Positions 10,796 to 22,212 of a stretch of DNA of 64,000 bases are shown one piece after another; the stretch's first letter is position 1, and every line of letters starts with the position of its first letter. Under the pieces are notes generated by a model, which saw only the letters and a list, made by a program, of their open reading frames with translations, did not search any database and was not told where the DNA came from. The position numbers were made by a program, and so were the translations under genes. The DNA is from Scolanthus callimorphus (lineage: Eukaryota > Cnidaria > Anthozoa > Actiniaria > Edwardsiidae), in contig CM066924.1 in assembly GCA_033964015.1 (NCBI GenBank), forward strand, positions 10,079,077 to 10,143,076, given 5' to 3'.

Positions 10796-11382
10796 GTCGT
10801 ACTACACAAATGCCATTCGATGAGGTGTTTCCATATAGTAAATGGGCAGATTAATTGCGGCTGCAGCACAGTAATCGCACCAGGCATTAAGGAAAAGCTC
10901 TGGAAGAATGGAAAAAGTACGCATGGAAAAGTATGGAAAAGTAACATTTTTCTATATCAGAATTAATATAATTTTAATTACATTTTTGAATATTGTAAAT
11001 TCTAGATATATTGTATTTTTTAGTCCAAACGCCCCTTGTGGAAATCAGCTGAGGTTGTCGGGGCAAGTGTGTTTAAATAAAGTGTTTACTACTACGACGT
11101 ACTACTACTACTACGCCAAAACATGCCACTACGTTAGGAGATAATAAGTGAACAAAATAGGATAGGACAGGACCACAGCTGTATACCGTAATTGAATAAA
11201 TGCAAAGCACTCGAACAAGTAAGATGACATGCGTACACAAAAAATAGAAAATCGTCAAGTCAGCGGTTCACTCACATCCACATCCCACATGTGTCCATTG
11301 ACACGAAAAGGCTGAATGCGATCTTCAACGGGCGTGGGCGGGAGGGATGTGACCTGCGTTTTGTACCTGCCGTGCATGGGCA

Positions 11383-12894
11383 GGTACAGGTACCCAAATC
11401 GGAAATTCCAGGGGGGTGGGGGGTCATTTCTGAACACCCTTCCGGGGGGGGGGGATGGATATTTTCTGGAACCACACAATGAAGATAAAAGTAACACATT
11501 ATCTTTTGGGATAATATAAAATGTTCCTGGAGAGTCAACTTTTTACCCCTCCCCTTTGAAGTTTCCAAGCGCCAGACACACACACTCTCCTAACACGAAT
11601 TTCCAGGCACAGGCCCCAGAAGGAATAAAATAATTCTGGGGCACAGACAAAAATGCCCACCCTTTAAAAAGTTCAATACTCGGCCCCCTTATTAGACAGC
11701 TTCCATTGATTTTGGATGTTGCCAAAACCCGGTATGGTTTCAGCATAATACTTGCGGGAAATTCTTCATTGATCCACAGGGAGTCTGAGAACTTCAGATC
11801 ATGTTACTGCTTCCAATATGGTGCCCAGCGCACGGAAAATGACACTGTAACAAAGTTTCTTTGCCAACATATTTCGTTTGATCAACAAAACAGAGACAGA
11901 ATGCAATTAAAGGCATACAAAGGAGATTATCGCTGGAAGAAAGTGGTTTACTGAGGTCTGGAAAAGCTACAAATCGCCCATCGGGAAAAGTCAGTAATTC
12001 AGCTGTCGGTGTCTCGGTTGTCACATCACTGCCTGGCAAGAAAGCAGCTAAAGTTTAGTTATGGTACACTTTAAGAAATCATCCATCCAGAGTTCCTTTT
12101 AAGGCATCTTAGTTTTCTGTCTTTCCTTTCTAGTAATCTTATGTTTCGCATCTTAGCTTTCTATGGAATCTGTGTTTTTGATCTTCGCTTTCTAGTTATC
12201 TTAGGTTTTCATCTGTGTTTTCTAGAAGATTTTATTTTTCGTCTTAACTTTCTACAATTGTAGATCTGCGTTTTCTAGATCTGCGTTTTATTTCTTCATT
12301 CTTTGTTCTTCGCTTTCTAGACACCCGAAGTGCATGTACTGTAACCTTGAATCATTGATGACATATTATTCACTATGCAATTGTGTTCTTGGGCCGCTAG
12401 TATAGTAATGTGTAGTTCCAGAAATTATCCATACCCCCCTACATGAGGTCATCCATTGTTATTGATTTGCCAACCAGTGACTGACAAAGCACACTAGTCA
12501 AATTCTGGAGTAAGTTATTCAAAAAGTATCACTATAGTGGGTGTCGAATAAGCCCTTTGGTAACTGCTTCATAGCAATGAGAAAGTACCATTATGGTCCT
12601 TATACACTCGTTCTCAGTCAACTGTGCATTCATGAATTTGTTTCACATGCCGCAACTGGTTTTCATTGGATGTCAATCAAACTCTGTTTCTATTACATTT
12701 CTAAGCAAATCTCGCCCCCCAAGCCAGACCAATGTCTCAATTTTGACTTTGCTTGCACAAGTCACCTCTAGTGCATGTCTAGGAAGTATAGTCACTGTCA
12801 CCTCTAGTGAGGATAGTAGTCAACTATAGTGAGAATAGTCCTCTCTAGTGACTATTGCATTGAATAATTGCTCTTTGTCTTTTTTCACATAAAG
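11383..12894. other. Intron 2 remainder
   Basis: Holds G-rich MITE-like sequence at 11405-11475 and a T-rich, loosely periodic stretch at about 12080-12310 in which TTTCTAG recurs. No exon or gene is seen before the acceptor at 12894. Confidence 0.45.
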
Positions 12895-13008
12895 AAAGAC
12901 ACTTGTGAGTGGCTGTTGCATGTGGTAGAAACCTTAAGGCAGTTAACCGAAAGGAAAAGCTACCTCCAAGAATTGGGAATTAAAGCAATTGTAGATGTTC
13001 TAACTTTG
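12895..13008 (+). CDS. MYBBP1A: MYBBP1A/POL5-like protein, exon 3
   Basis: 38 codons, phase 0 at both ends, with a CATAAAG acceptor and a consensus GTAAGT donor. It encodes CEWLLHVVETLRQLTERKSY then LQELGIKAIVDVLTL. This continues the helical repeat from exon 2, as in family members where the 'G-L-x-A' block is followed by a basic helix and an 'L-x-E-x-x-x-K/R-A-I/L-V/L-D-V/L-L' motif. Confidence 0.75.
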
Positions 13009-13242
13009 GTAAGTGCTTTTATCCCTTATTATTTTTTTTACTTGCTCACCAACACCAAGGTCAACAATTTTTATTCATTCAGAGACAAAAAATGCAATAA
13101 ACACACTACCTGAGGTAGCAAATGTTAATCTCGGCAGGCAGTGTGGGGTAACCCTGATACTAAAAAAAAAACTAGCATTACAATGGTACTGGTACATATG
13201 TATTACTTACAGTTACAGTTACGTAAGAGTAACAAAAAAGTA

Positions 13243-14154
13243 GGGTGTATGGAAAACGCAGACCTGAAAAACGAAGACCCAAGACCTGAAACCCAGGAAA
13301 AACGCAGACCCGGAAAAACGCAGACCCAGGAAAAGCACAGACCCGGAAAAACGCAGACCCAGGAAAAACACAGACCCCATACAAAACGACGAATGAGTAT
13401 GTTTTAGCTCACCTCAGTCGCGATGCCCTCAGCGTCTTGATTTTCTTCCAATTTGAATGCCTATTTAAGTCACCATCTACTGCTCTATTCTCTCCAACTC
13501 TCGTTAAGACACATGTACTTTTTTTTGTTAAATATTCCAGGAAATGTGAGGGAATATGTAGGCATACACAGCTTCGTTTTCCTTGGGCGCCATTTTGAAT
13601 GATAAACAGGTACACAGGAACCCCATAAATAACTCTTATTTATGACAAATAGAAAAGACCGCCAGCCCCCAAAATGGAGAAAAAACTTTCTTTTGTGCAA
13701 AGTAAATAACTGTTCTCCTTGCTTAGAAATATATGTAAACTCCTTATTCTAATTGTTGCTTGAGGGGGCAGAATTTACATGAAAATGCGGAGTTGGGCTT
13801 CCTTTGCTATAGGCCATGTTTATGGGGTTCCTGTGTAACTGTTTATCATTCAAAATGGCGCCCAAGGAAAACGAAGCTGTGCGTCTACATATTCCCTCAC
13901 ATTTTACTGGAATATTTAACAACAGAAAAGCACATGGGTCTTAACGAGAGTTGGAGATAATAGAGCAGCAGATGGTGACTTAATAGGCGTTCAAATTGGA
14001 AGAAAACCAAGATGGCGAGGGCATCGCGAGGTGAGCCAAAACATACTCCGACATTCGTCGTTTTTTCCGGGTCTGTGTTTTTCCTGGGTCTGCGTTTTTC
14101 CTGGGTCTCAGGTCTCGGGTCTTCGTTTTTCAGGTCTGCGTTTTCCATACACCC
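13243..14154. mobile_element. Mutator-like MITE with 10-bp target duplication
   Basis: The ends are inverted: GGGTGTATGGAAAACGCAGA at 13243 and TCTGCGTTTTCCATACACCC ending 14154. They are flanked on both sides by the 10-bp duplication CAAAAAAGTA (13233-13242 and 14155-14164). The arms extend inward as tandem units of about 17 bp built on GAAAAACGCAGACCC, and a second inverted pair (GGCGCCATTTTGAATGATAA and complement) lies inside. A 9-11-bp duplication points to the Mutator superfamily. No transposase. Confidence 0.85.
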
Positions 14155-14275
14155 CAAAAAAGTAACAGAAAATAATATAAAATTAATTTTTGACATGAAA
14201 GAAAAACGTATCTGTAGCTCTGCTATGCTTTGTAATTAGACCAAGGCTGAAGCAAATCCATTTTTCCTGCCTCAG

Positions 14276-14398
14276 GTATCATTTAAAGTGTTTGCAAAAT
14301 ATGTGGAGCCAGTAATTAAGGACTACATTTACTCTGGATGGAAAGGAGCAACTCCTGCATCATTGCTGATTGCTCTTGCTGCCGAGAAGCAATTCAAG
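14276..14398 (+). CDS. MYBBP1A: MYBBP1A/POL5-like protein, exon 4
   Basis: 41 codons, phase 0, with CTGCCTCAG acceptor and GTATGT donor. It encodes FKVFAKYVEPVIKDYIYSGW then KGATPASLLIALAAEKQF. The 'W-x-x-A-T-P-x-x-L-L-x-A-L/L' arrangement is characteristic of this part of MYBBP1A. The next intron is about 9.2 kb and packed with repeats. Confidence 0.75.
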
Positions 14399-15375
14399 GT
14401 ATGTTTACTTTAAGTTTTATTTCTTATTATTAGCAAAGCAGTATTTTAACAAACAACTTGACTATGAGATCTAGTTTACTATGAATCATTCAATAGAGAT
14501 GAGATGACTATTTGACTCATAGAAAAAAAGTAATTGTTTTAGTAGAAACCCACTAGCATACTACCTTTGATTTGCTGCTAAAACGTATTTACTTCAATGG
14601 TTTTGGAGAGTTTAACAGTAGATTGTTTGCTGCTCACTAGGAGTCTTCTATGAGTCAATAGATATGTAGTTAACAAGGCATGTAGCCTTATTTGTTTAGT
14701 AGAAACCTACAGTACTAGCATACTACCTTCGATTTGTTGCTAAAACGTATTTATTTCAATGACTTTAGTAAGTTAAACTTAAGCATTTTCGCTATTCACA
14801 CTATCTATGACATGATAGATAGTGCGTATCAGAGCCAATCAGATTGCAGGATTTGTTATAGTATGCGAGTAGGTTTCTAGTAATAAGCTACATGTATATG
14901 TATTGTATGCTATACAGTTACAAAAGTATCCCAGGGATTAAACGTAACCCCAAAATAGGCAAGGACAAAACGCTCACCCCGGATCCATGGACTCCTAGTC
15001 CATGGACCCCCTGGCGGACTAGTCGCCAAAAGCAATTTTTAGATGAACAAACAAATATTTTAATCATCTATATTATAATATTTTAAGCCATTTGAAAAGG
15101 CTCCGAGGTGGAAAACCTGTTGAGCTAACTACTGCTGTGGATGTGCCATCACTCACAGGGTTGCAAGCTGGTGTTAGTTTTTTTTTTAAATCGATGAGAG
15201 TAGAGAAGCTGCCATACAGACATTTTCTTTATTAGCGGGGAGATGCTGTCTTCCATGCAGTTTGGCATTGCTTTACAAACAGATAAATCTTTAGTGAATG
15301 AAAGCTTGAATATTTAGAACATTTCATTTAACAGGAACTGCCCATTTAAGTTGACTTAGTTTTGTTTTTATTTTA

Positions 15376-15527
15376 GCACGGTTGGTCCAGCGTTACGGCG
15401 TTGGGTCTCTCACCGGGTTGTGATCCGGGTTCGACTCCTGGCCGGGACAGAGGAAATTTTCTTTCTGTTCGGGTCTCGGTCGAAACTGGTTCATATTGTG
15501 AGTTGAACTTTGTTCTACTGTGTTTCA

Positions 15528-15559
<32 letters not shown>

Positions 15560-15768
15560 CGTCTTGCCTTTCTACCCTACCCAGTTCCAGGGGGGACAAT
15601 AAAGAACCACTGGGGACGTAACAAACCCTCTGGCAGTGACCACCCTCAGTGTCTGTGCTTAAGACCGCTTGGCTGCCAGTGGCGCCGTTGAGACCCAACG
15701 CAATTCAGCTTACGAGCTGCGAGTTTGGGGAGTCGGTCGCACATACGTTTTTATTTTATTTTATTACA
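15376..15768 (+). repeat. tRNA-headed SINE
   Basis: The head has pol III box A-like (TTGGTCCAGCGTTACGGCG) and box B (GGGTTCGACTCC, about 15427-15438) sequences at tRNA-like spacing. It is followed by a non-tRNA body (CGGATGAGACAATAAACCG ... CGCAATTCAGCTTACGAG) and a T-rich TTTTATTTTATTTTATTA tail. A body-only copy lies at 10205-10415. The missing acceptor-stem pairing and the long tail mark it as a SINE, not a tRNA gene. Confidence 0.75.
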
Positions 15769-16137
15769 ATTTGTAGCTCAAACCCGGGCAAATGTTGTTG
15801 TTTTAGGCTTAGCAAGAAAGTGGTCTTGCTAAGCTCCATGTCTCTTTGCACGGACGTGCCTAGGGAAGCCATTCAAGTGTGCGCGCCAAGAAAAAACTCT
15901 GTGATGAGCTGCTTGCTGCTTAAGCCCTGGCTAAACTAGGACACATGTAGCATGAAACATTGTAGCCGGAAACATGTTTCCTTCATGTTTCCCAGTTTAG
16001 CCACACGAGAAACATTGTCGCGCATGACAAAATTTGTAACTGGGACACAAAGAAATGTTTCTTTGCAAGACAAGAAACATTTGATGTGTCCGAGACACAC
16101 CCGTGCGATGTTTCCTAGTTTAGCCACTCGAGGAAAC

Positions 16138-16376
16138 ATGCACCCTGCACTTTTCGATTCCCAGTTGGGACTGGTGTTTGGTGGACGTCAATCAAGACTT
16201 TCGACCTAGCCACGGGCCCACAAGCTAGCAAAATATTGCCGACCGCGCTTTTTAGGTTTAATAAAGCTTGGTTGGTCACATTTTGCTAGCCCGTAGGCCC
16301 GTGGCTAGGTCGAAAGTTTTGATTGACGTCCACCAAACACCAGTCGCGACTCGAAAACAAAAAGCGCAGGGTGCAT
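16138..16376. repeat. Foldback MITE
   Basis: Arms ATGCACCCTGCACTTTTCGA and the near complement ending CGCAGGGTGCAT, extended inward through GACTGGTGTTTGGTGGACGT and complement, give stems of about 100 bp around a short loop. Imperfect GAAACATGTTTCCTAGTTTAG repeats lie just to the left (15950-16137). Confidence 0.75.
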
Positions 16377-16676
16377 GTGTGACTGAAAACGAGTGTAAAA
16401 CTGAAGTCGATGTTTTGGGGTTTTGAGATCATTAAATCGTTAGGCAATCATGGTGCTCAAAACCCACTAAAAGGGGTGATTTCAAAAGTCAATGAACGTT
16501 TTTTGGAAGTAAATCCCCATCAAAGATTGACTTTGAAGCTTCAAATACATTTAAACTGGAATTTCCAAAAGGGGTGGGGGGTTAACTGCCGAAAAAAAAA
16601 TTCCAGATGGTTAGCAAACCGCATTTCTCGTACCGAGTCGAAAACGCGCCAAGTTTTGCGTGAATGTTTTTTTTTT

Positions 16677-16946
16677 AAGTTTTGAGTAATGTTTTTTCAT
16701 AGTCGTAATTTTACTGGAATAGTTCAGCAGGGAAAGGGTGGGGTTGATGAATAATAACAATAGTTAATAGATCTATTAGTATTCTGTAAATATTTATAGA
16801 ATACTAATATCGATATTAGCATTCTATGTAAGGGTTAGAGAATGCTAATAGATCTATTAATTGTCATTATTTATCAACCCCACCCATTCACTGCTGAACT
16901 ATTCCAGTAAAATTACGACTATGAAAAAACATTACTCAAAACTTTA
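16677..16946. repeat. Long near-perfect hairpin (foldback MITE)
   Basis: AAGTTTTGAGTAATGTTTTT at the left and its complement at the right are continued by TCGTAATTTTACTGGAATAG and complement. The stem is about 120 bp with an AT-rich centre (TAATAGATCTATTA). No coding content. Confidence 0.8.
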
Positions 16947-17534
16947 AGCAAGAAAAGCATTTGGCAAAACAAATGTTACAACAATTAGGCTAGTTGGTTT
17001 GACAACAATAATAAACTGTATAAGAATAAGTTCAAGAACGGCTGCAAGCAGACTAGTGTTCATTTGACCAGAAAGCTGTCTTATTATATAAAACTAACAG
17101 CATTAAAAAAGACGCATTTTCAATAAATAACCAGAGAGTCTGACTCAGTTGAACTGCTTTCCCTCCACTGCCTTCCAACAATTTCTTGACCTCGTCTTGT
17201 TCACTTGCTCCATTGTTGTATCTTTTCCAATCCCTCTGCGTGCAATGCTTTCGAAACCAGTTTGGAAACCTTAAACACATGGAAATAGTTCGATATTTAA
17301 TGTATTTGCTGCGACGTTAGGAGCAGGAACATATTCGCTACACGAAGGATGAGATTTGCAGGGGCGCGATTTGCATAACACGATTTTATTCGAGTCGCGT
17401 GTTTCAACCGGCTGGACGGCTTTTCAGCCTCACAATCACGATGACACATTTTGCGATGGGGGGTGTAGACAGGAAATAGCACTCGTCCAGCGGTACATTT
17501 CCGCTGTTGTTGCCGGTTTTACTGCATTTTTTAA

Positions 17535-17718
17535 GCAATAAAAGTGCTTTCCGCGTGCTCTCTGCTTTCTTACAAACACGAGGGGGATGTTGGGAGAACT
17601 GATCAAAACTTGAAAGACACGAGCCGGAGGCGAGTGTCTTTCAAGTTTTATCAGTTCGACCAACATTCCCCGAGTGTTTGTAAGAAACCAGAGAGCACGC
17701 AGAAAGTATTTTTATTGC
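17535..17718. repeat. Foldback MITE
   Basis: Arms CGTGCTCTCTGCTTTCTTAC and GTAAGAAACCAGAGAGCACG enclose an inner stem of ACTTGAAAGACACGAGCC against GAGTGTCTTTCAAGT. Non-coding; the mirror reading frames here are by-products of the palindrome. Confidence 0.75.
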
Positions 17719-18277
17719 TTTTAGAAAATAACATACAAACGCGCGACAGCGTTGCGTGACAATCGTGTTTCTCAGGTCTCTTACAAACACGCTTTTTAAC
17801 CAATCAGAATGCGCACATTCGCAATACAACATAGGTGTTATTTTCTAAATGCCTTTCAAGGTACGCCTGCGACCATGTAAATGTTCACAACGATGAGATA
17901 TACGTTTATTTTACCTATTTGTGTCAATTTGTGGTGTGCTGTTTGCAAGATAAGCGCTATTTTCACGAATAAGTTTAGTTTCATTCAGTGTTTGTTTATA
18001 ATGCAGTCGCGTGGCAAAGTGACATATCAGATTAGCCGATTGTCTTGTGTTCGAAAAAGCTGAAGCTGAAATGTAATTTCTGCTAATAGCTTTACGGTGA
18101 ATATCAATGTTGAAGATGAAACCAGATATCGCCGATCTCAGTGTATAGAATTTCTACAGTCAGTAAACACATGTTTATTGTAATTCCTCGGTTATAACTG
18201 TTTGCCGATGCAAACGTTTCTCACTCACCATTATGTGTAAATGGTCTCAGACTTTACTTGAAAGGCCCAAAATGCAG

Positions 18278-18349
18278 TAGCCTGCGTTGACAGCCGAACT
18301 AACCTGGGTTGAGTCCGACCCAGGTTAGTTCGGCTGTCAACGCAGGCTA
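18278..18349. mobile_element. 72-bp hairpin MITE with 9-bp target duplication
   Basis: TAGCCTGCGTTGACAGCCGA and its exact complement form a stem of about 32 bp with a loop of about 8 nt. AAAATGCAG flanks both sides (18269-18277 and 18350-18358). Very small for a transposon, and with near-perfect arms. Confidence 0.85.
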
Positions 18350-19049
18350 AAAATGCAGTAAAACACCGCAACAAAGGCGTCAGTCGATGAATGAAAAATT
18401 AGCATTACGACGCCAACAAGATGACTCAGTCGCTTATTTTTAAAAAATAAGACCAATGTCATGTAGATTGTAAAATCGCGTTCGCAGCATTTTACTTTCA
18501 ATTGAAACCGCTAGTTTACATTTAATTTAACAACAAGTCTGATAAAGCAAAGTCGCTATATACTCAGAATAAAACTAACCTTCATTTCTTGCTCGATTGT
18601 TGTCTCAAAAAGCTCGACCATATAGTTCGCATCTCCTTTTACTCGTATCGGTACGAATGCCTCCAACTGCTGTCCTGCCGTGTTTTAGACTTTCGGAAAG
18701 TCCCATCCCGACACACGATTTTGAAGAGCAGAGAAAGCGACTTGTGACAAGTTTGGCGTACCAAAAGCGCTACGCTGCATTTTTTTTTACAGTACTTAGC
18801 ATCGACTGAATAAATTTCATTGCACAACTTTCGGCTAAAGTTGATAACAAAAGCCAGGTTATTATTTTGTGTATTACATCATTTACAACAAAAGGCCTAT
18901 TCATTGTCATCAATAAAACAAAAGAATCCTAAAAACCTTTTCAACTGAATGAATTCATCCTGCCTTGGATTTTCAATAGTACTTCAAAAGGAAACAAACA
19001 AAGAATTTTCATACAAATCGGCCGCTCATATTGTAAATAGTTTGTATAC

Positions 19050-21240
19050 ATGGTGATATGGGGGGCTATTCCGATCGTCCGATGGACCATCAGACTCCGA
19101 TGGAAAGAGGGTAATGTAAGACGGAAATGTGCATATCATTATGGGCACTTGTACCATAAACATGTTCATATGGGGGCTATTCCGATCGTCCGGAGTCGGA
19201 AAAGTAGCAGACGTCTTAGCCGTCGGACGAAGAGACGACTAAATCAAGACGACCTTGCAGTAAATTGCGTAGCTTATTTTAAAACTAGACACTTTTTTTT
19301 TCAGAATTCACTTTTATCAAGAGAACTATATACGCTTAGCTAGTTTCCTGCAGTCGTCAGTGGTCAACGAATTTATACTTGACGTCGACCTTAACGAAAA
19401 AGTTAAGGCCGTCTGGACGGCTTAGCCGTCTCCTAATAGTATTTAGTAAGGCCAATGATATCAAGACTCTACCGCGCACCACGGTGCCAGTGATCATTTA
19501 TCTTCGTTTTAAATAATTCATCATTCGACCACTACGGCACCGCGGACCACAGTGCCAGTGATTAGAGTATCTTCGTTCTTAAATAATTGATCTTTCGACC
19601 GCAGCACCGCGGACCACAGTGCCAGTGATCAGAGCATCTTCGTTCTTAAAAAAAAATCGTATTTGCGACCACGGCACCGCAGACCAGCACATGAAATACC
19701 AAATTGTTATTTTTGCCCCCGCAGGGTTTTGGCCCAGAGGCCAAAACCCGAGGAGGCATTATAGAATCCCCCGCGTAAAGAGAAAATATAAGGGTATATG
19801 GTACATATGCCAGAAAAAATCTCGATTCGTCGGAGCAGGGCCCGCAAAAGGTCTTGGGTAAGGTTTATGATTGGATGATCAGATCACGTGACTCGCAAAG
19901 GGCCCGCAAAAGGTCTTGGGTAACGTTTATGATTGGATGACCAGATCACGTGACTCGCAGCGTGGGTTTGAGACCTCTACTGTTGTCACTGGCGGACAAT
20001 AAAAATTCTAAACATCACAACAAACTGGTCGTGACATTTAATAAATCACCAAAAACTCTAAGGAGACGCTCAGCCGAAGTCAGTCAGTGCAATCCATAGT
20101 TCAGAATTAGCAAATGTTGAGCTGCTGTGGCTGTGTAGTCTAGAGAAAAACTTGAATGTTCAAAAAGCTAAGAGCTCTAAACCTCATAATAGTAGTAAAG
20201 CATTCAAAATGGTTGCTATTGTGCTTAACAATAGGTCAACTCTATAAAATCCTCTCTAGCTTTCGCTACGAAAGAATGTGATAATTTACCGACAAGATTT
20301 ACATTTCATAAGTTCACAAAAACTCAGAAAGAGGACTTTAGAATTATTATTTTTTGCATCAGCACAAGGGAGAAGTAGGCGTTTTTGTCTTCTTCCGATG
20401 TGTGCGCTGTCTGCTGTGTAATGGTTGCCGCTAAAGAGTCGTTTTGGAATTGTGACACAATAGTTTTCAGAAGAGTTTTCGGTATTTCGCTAGAGTTTCG
20501 TAAGAGTTTTGACGGCTTTTAGTACTTTTGGTTAGAATTGTTTGTAGAGTTTCGGCTTAAACTCCGACAAGCTGATAACGGTGGGTTCGCGTGTTGTCTG
20601 AAACAGCTGTAAAAATGTTAATTGAATACTTATTACATCTGCAGTTTAAAAAGCACGGGGGCAGCTCTAGTGAGAACTATTACTAGTACAGTACTTGAGT
20701 AAAACCTAAAATTCGAACATGGAGCACACGGCTGTTCTTAAAAGATGCCCCCTGATATTAAGCCCTGTCACATTTTCCTAATTCTTAAAACATGCACTCA
20801 AATCAGAGAAGTATCATCCCATAACAATGGCCAGCAAAGGCTAACAATATTGCTATGGAACACTCCAGACAGACATTTCCGTCTTTCGGTCGGCATCGGA
20901 TGGTCCATCAAACGATCAGACTCCGTCGGACGATCGGAATAGAGCCCCATATGAACATGTATACGGTGGAATCTTTCTAAGTACCCATAATGATATGCAC
21001 GTTTCCGATGGACATTAACCTCTTTCCGTCAGAGTCTGATGGTCCATAGGACTCCATCGGACGATCGGAATAGCCCCCCATATGAACATGTATACGGTGG
21101 AATATTTCTAAGTACCCATAATGATATGCACGTTTCCGTCGGACATTAACCTCTTTCCGTCGGAGTCTGATGGTCCATCGGACTCCATCGGACGATCGGA
21201 ATAGCCCCCCATATGAACATGTATACGGTGGAATTTTTTC
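19050..21240. repeat. Tandem/inverted repeat cluster (GATCGTCCGATGGA units)
   Basis: Units of about 122 bp containing GACGATCGGAATAG, CATATGAACATGTATACGG and TAATGATATGCACGTTTCCG occur about three times at 20880-21240. Inverted units occur at 19050-19200, so the pair brackets about 1.7 kb. Between them are a ~68-bp array ACCACAGTGCCAGTGATCA (three units, 19470-19690) and a ~61-bp duplication (19841-19960, GCCCGCAAAAGGTCTTGGGT). It may be one element with subterminal arrays; no gene is seen. Confidence 0.6.
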
Positions 21241-21551
21241 TATACCAAGTGTTTAAAATGTGATACCAATTTCGTGGTTTCCTTTCGTAGTACGTGGTTC
21301 ATATCCTTTATCCATTTGCATCTATCCGATGGAACACCATCAAACTCGTTGGAATCTGATTGAGTGTATGGGACAACCAATTTTTGGGTAGTTTCTTGGT
21401 GTTACGGAGCACCAAGATGGTGTCCTCACTCACATTCTCACTGCACCACATGCATCCCTTTTCTCGTAGCATATGTTACAGAGCACCAACATGGCGTATC
21501 GTAGTTCAAATGCGTTAATCAATACCAGCAGCGAATGCCACTCAGTTTTGT

Positions 21552-22212
21552 CGGCAATGACAAACCGACAAAATGGTCAGACACTTATCCCAGGCACGTA
21601 GCTACTGCAAAGAGGACCGACAAACCGACAAAATAGATTTTGTCAGTTTTGTCGGCACTGACAAACCGACAAAATGGTTAGACACTTATATCAGACACGT
21701 AGCTTATTGCAAAGAGGACTGACAAACCGACAAAATAGACTTCGTCAGTTTGTCAGCACTGACAAACCGACAAAATGGTCAAACACTTATATCAGACGCG
21801 TAGCTATTGCAAAGAGGACTGACAAACCGACAAACCGACAAAATAGATTCTGTCAGTTTTGTCAGCACTGACAAACCGACAAAATGGTTAGACACTTATA
21901 TCAGACACGCAGCTATTGCAAGAGGACTGACAAACCGATAAAATAGATTTTGTCAGCACTGACAAACCGACAAAATGGTCAAACACTTATATCAGACGCG
22001 TAGCTATTGCAAAGAGGACTGACAAACCGACAAACCGACAAAATAGATTTTGTCAGTTTTGTCAGCACTGACAAACCGACAAAATGGTTAGACACCTATA
22101 TCAGACACGCAGCTATTGCAAGAGGACTGACAAACCGACAAACTAGACAAAATAATCAAACACTTATCTCAGACACGCAGCTATTGCAAAAGATGACTGA
22201 CAAATCGACAAA
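21552..22212 (+). repeat. Minisatellite, ~110-bp units
   Basis: About six units carry GACAAACCGACAAAATGG, GACACTTATATCAGACACG and TAGCTATTGCAAAGAGGACT, with internal length variation. The CGACAAA core gives repeated open frames, which are not genes. Confidence 0.85.

Larger units (their letters stand above)
9785..11382. mobile_element. Long-TIR element in intron 2, abutting the exon 2 donor
   Basis: 9790-9945 and 11255-11382 are inverted copies over about 125 bp. Shared blocks include CGGCAGGTACAAAACGCAGG, GACACATGTGGGATGTGGAT and CCGCTGACTTGACGA with their complements. The 1.3 kb between them has no transposase. It holds a partial SINE (about 10205-10415) and another foldback (about 10565-10795). 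Ends and target duplication are not sharply defined, so coordinates are approximate. Confidence 0.6.

Noticed and set aside
15376..15450. A tRNA gene
   Set aside because: Box A and box B-like sequences exist, but I could not pair an acceptor stem, and a SINE body with other copies follows.
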